Assembly: GCF_937616625.2 (NCBI RefSeq)
Contig: NC_065571.1
Location: 51,569,651 to 51,633,650 of the forward strand
DNA from: Mercurialis annua
Lineage: Eukaryota > Streptophyta > Magnoliopsida > Malpighiales > Euphorbiaceae
Direction: 5' to 3'
DNA: 64,000 nucleotides
The notes under the pieces were generated by a model. The model saw only the letters and a program-made list of their open reading frames with translations, did not search any database and was not told the DNA's origin. The position numbers were made by a program, and so were the translations under genes. Of the stretch, positions 62,401-64,000 are shown in pieces; within the stretch, counting starts at the first letter, position 1, and every line of letters begins with the position of its first letter.

Positions 62401-64000
62401 GACCTCTGGTAAAAAAAATAGAGAACTTCATAAACTACATTGGCGCAGAAAAATTAGTGACCAAATTTGTTATACTAAATGGAAGATCAAAGGCATAGAA
62501 GCATCTCAAATGAGCGATGGGAAGACACACTTATATTGGTTGCAATTTCTAAATGACACCATTGTATGGCAGTCTCATACATGAATTACAATGGAGAAAG
62601 GGAGTACATCGCTGTTTAAATTACCCAAATCTAGATAACGATTAATTAGAAAATCAAAACAAAGGAGCTGCTACCCATATTCTACTATGCAAGATGTCCT
62701 AATGAGAAGCAAGAAGGCTAAGCAAAAACATCAACACATATCAAGTGGTCATCTAGCCGATATGGCAGTTTTTCTCTGTATGTACATTTACCAAGATGGC
62801 AACAATCATAAAGGAACTTTTAACTTCAAAAATATAAATTATCAAAATGAACCTGAAAGCTTTCAGCACCAAGATAGCTTTGCAACATTCGGATGACAGA
62901 GGCACCTTTTCTGTAGCTTATCGCATCAAAGATTTCATCAATCTCACTAGCATGATTTATCTCAACCTGGAAAAGAGAAGATTAAATTGACATACAAAAC
63001 ACAATAAACAAATGATGCTTCTATGTAGGGTAGATAGAAAATGACTAATCTGTGTCAGTTCACCTCAATGGGGTGGGATTCTTCAAGGCCATCTAGCCTC
63101 AGACCTGCAGTAGTTTCATCAAGAAACTGAGTCCATATTTTCCATCCTGGAAACAAGCTATCAGCTGCAAGATAGCTCACCTGTTCAAGTAGAAATCATT
63201 TACACATGATGTGTAGAAGAAAACAAATGCTGCATCAAATATACAATAGACATGAGAATCCAAGAAGATACCCATGTTGCAAAACCCTCGTTAAGCCACA
63301 AATCTGTCCACCATTCCATCGTTACAAGATTGCCAAACCACTGATGTGCTAGCTCATGTGCAACAACAGTACAAACCTTAACAGCAGCCGAACAATAATT
63401 ATCAGTTCGAAACTCAGTATAGGCAATCACACATTTGCAAATTTAAGCTCTACCAGGAACTATGAGTAATTAGAAATTGCACATACCCTCTGCTTGTTAG
63501 AAGCAGCAGAATGCTTATCATCAAATAGCAAAGCTGTTTCACGATATGTAACTAAGCCATAGTTCTCCATTGCCCCAGCTGCAAAATCCGGGATTGCTAT
63601 CATATCCAGCTTGGGCAGAGGATATTGAACAGAAAAATAACTGCACAAACAAAGAACAGTTATTTGATGATAAATGTCATAATAACAGCAAGAAAGCAAA
63701 AGTAAACCATACTCTTTGTATAATTCAAGTGTCTTCACAGCAACATGCAATGCAAATTTCCCTTGATCAGCCTTGCCAACTTGACAATAAACTCGCACTT
63801 TGATCCCTAGATTTATTGTTTCCAAATCCACAACATGTGTCATATCATACTAATATGCTATCACGTAAAAAAAGGCTGAATTGCAGTACACGATAATGAT
63901 AGTAGTAATATACCGTCAGATGTGTGATCTTCAACATAGTCAAACAAACCAACAACAACAGCAACCAAATAAGTAGACATAATAGGTGTTTCCTGATAGG
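59434..64000 (-). CDS. APM1: Aminopeptidase M1 (APM1, puromycin-sensitive M1 family), C-terminal 682 residues
   Basis: Sixteen minus-strand exons are visible: 63914-64000 (cut by the window edge), 63713-63806, 63487-63640, 63272-63376, 63064-63180, 62853-62966, 62223-62405, 61802-62078, 61598-61719, 61416-61513, 60555-60732, 60363-60477, 60213-60280, 59967-60041, 59716-59793, 59434-59619. Junctions and phases agree throughout. The enzyme is a zinc aminopeptidase. It has the substrate-anchoring GAMENYG, the zinc site [20 protein letters not shown] with LNEGFATW, and a catalytic-tyrosine region around [15 protein letters not shown]. The C-terminal ERAP1-like half follows ([24 protein letters not shown], ...SELAHRKY). 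In Arabidopsis APM1 (about 880 residues) affects auxin transport and root growth. Some 200 N-terminal residues lie outside the window. No breaks are seen. Confidence 0.95.

Overview
The window is nuclear DNA of a flowering plant, almost certainly a eudicot. Genes are split by AT-rich GT-AG introns. The proteins are plant types: a clade A PP2C, a plant NDR kinase, a FHY3/FAR1-type factor and M1 aminopeptidase APM1. Most intergenic DNA is plant transposons (LINE, SINE, hAT, mariner, Harbinger and Mutator-like MITEs, a Helitron, a Ty3 element). I cannot name the species. There are no rRNA, tRNA or CRISPR loci. Every splice model was built by hand from consensus sites and checked for reading phase.

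Left part (1-24 kb). The first 276 bases are the minus-strand N-terminus of a FHY3/FAR1-like gene. A 5'-truncated LINE with a 17-bp target duplication follows. After a repeat-rich stretch comes an intronless HARBI1-type gene, a domesticated Harbinger transposase lacking its first catalytic aspartate. A second partial copy of this gene's 3' end lies about 4 kb downstream, fused to a tRNA-splicing endonuclease subunit (SEN2) gene whose stop codon it supplies. Next, on the minus strand, are a six-exon single-RRM RNA-binding protein and, beyond a truncated uL2 (RPL8) copy with its promoter, a six-exon RNA polymerase I A43 subunit.

Middle (23.7-40 kb). This is a transposon cluster with nested insertions: a mariner-like element holding a hAT element and a palindromic MITE, then an element with arms of about 280 bp split by a young Ty3/gypsy element. 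The Ty3 element (7.86 kb; I saw two differences between its LTRs) has tandem RNase H domains as in the Tat lineage. It has no recognisable gag, one in-frame stop in pol, and an antisense gene with two phase-consistent introns and a TATA box. A MITE built from 23-bp palindromes at 32-bp spacing lies just downstream.

Right part (40-64 kb). A 13-exon NDR-type AGC kinase (508 aa) is followed by a Helitron carrying an RPA-like two-exon remnant, then a HAB1-like clade A PP2C (541 aa, four exons, two uORFs). Next come a SINE and a Mutator-like element interrupted by a solo LTR. The window closes with the C-terminal 682 residues of APM1 on the minus strand. The host genes look like unrelated housekeeping and signalling genes, not a functional cluster.
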